A stretch of DNA of 64,000 bases, taken from positions 7,225,033-7,289,032 of the forward strand of contig NC_135170.1 in assembly GCF_041146795.1 (NCBI RefSeq), in the 5' to 3' direction. Under the pieces are notes generated by a model, which saw only the letters and a program-made list of their open reading frames with translations, made no database searches and was not told the origin of the DNA. Positions within the stretch are counted from its first letter, which is position 1; each line of letters begins with the position of its first letter. Shown in pieces: positions 63,688 through 64,000 of this stretch. The translations under genes and the position numbers were made by a program. Origin of the DNA: Maylandia zebra (taxonomy: Eukaryota; Chordata; Actinopteri; Cichliformes; Cichlidae).

Positions 63688-64000
63688 TACAGTGGGATGC
63701 AGAAGTTTGGGCAACCTTGTTAATAGACATTATTTTCCTGTATAAATCGTTGGTTGTTACAATAAAAAAATGTCAGTTAAATATCATACAGGAGACACAC
63801 ACAGTGATATTTGAGAAGTGAAAAGAAGTTTACTGGATTTACAGAAAGTGTGCAATAATTGTTTAAACAAAATCAAGCAGGTGCATCAATTTGGGCACCA
63901 CAAAAAAGAAATGAAATGAATATTTAGTGTATATCAATGTGTGTGTCTCCTATATGATATATGGGGTGCCTTTGTCTGGATGTGCTTCCCATCCAGAGCT
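63688..64000. mobile_element. Tc1/mariner-like element end, runs off the window
   Basis: From TACAGTGGGATGCAGAAGTT the sequence looks like the long terminal repeat region of a fish Tc1/mariner-type family (TTTGGGCAACC, and later TTTGGGCACC). No ORF lies within the window. The assignment rests on remembered resemblance. Confidence 0.5.

Overview
The window looks like teleost fish chromosomal DNA. It has short exons with GT/AG introns, many microsatellites, and a dense mix of fish-type transposable elements: L1/Tx1-like, L2, RLE-encoding and Penelope-like retroelements, Ty3/gypsy LTR elements, Tc1/mariner and PIF/Harbinger DNA transposons, and tRNA-derived SINEs. A cichlid-like fish is my guess, made from general familiarity; nothing here proves the species.

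The only well-supported host genes are two paralogous group IVC (cytosolic, gamma-like) phospholipase A2 genes arranged head to head. Copy A is on the minus strand (start 19323, stop 2343, 13 exons, 580 aa). Copy B is on the plus strand (start 21449, stop 28926, 13 exons, 569 aa). Each model is open across all splice junctions. Intron phases correspond throughout, and most internal exon lengths are identical (111, 143, 141, 66, 147, 84, 155 and 172 nt). Both keep the SGGGxR oxyanion-hole motif, the GVSGS nucleophile motif and the IDAG catalytic aspartate. Both first exons encode a hydrophobic, signal-peptide-like N-terminus, which is unexpected for an enzyme family named cytosolic.

Layout: 1-2300 is a CpG-rich start and unassigned DNA. 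2343-19323 is PLA2 copy A, whose introns hold an L1-like LINE (2670-7070), a Rex/CR1-like LINE touching exon 4, a long UG repeat against an acceptor, an exon-3 relic and a Tc1-like transposon. 19.4-21.4 kb is the shared upstream region with decayed retroelements. 21449-28926 is PLA2 copy B. 30.9-37.0 kb is a second L1-like copy split by an L2 element. 37-41.9 kb and 43.5-49.9 kb are mostly unassigned, with SINEs and simple repeats. 41.9-43.5 kb holds two RLE-retrotransposon 3' ends, head to head, each bordered by (TA)n. 49.9-58.0 kb is a degenerate Ty3/gypsy element (minus) interrupted by an L2 element that is itself interrupted by a DD41D-type mariner. 58.1-60.5 kb holds a LINE 3' end and a decayed Harbinger-type element with a MADF-BESS gene remnant. 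60485-63654 is a young, apparently non-autonomous LTR retrotransposon with a 5-bp target duplication, near-identical LTRs and a self-priming-type primer binding site. A Tc1/mariner-like end begins at about 63688 and runs off the window.

The two phospholipase genes are likely products of an inverted duplication and may share upstream control. The transposable elements are mostly dead, and several lie close to splice sites of copy A.
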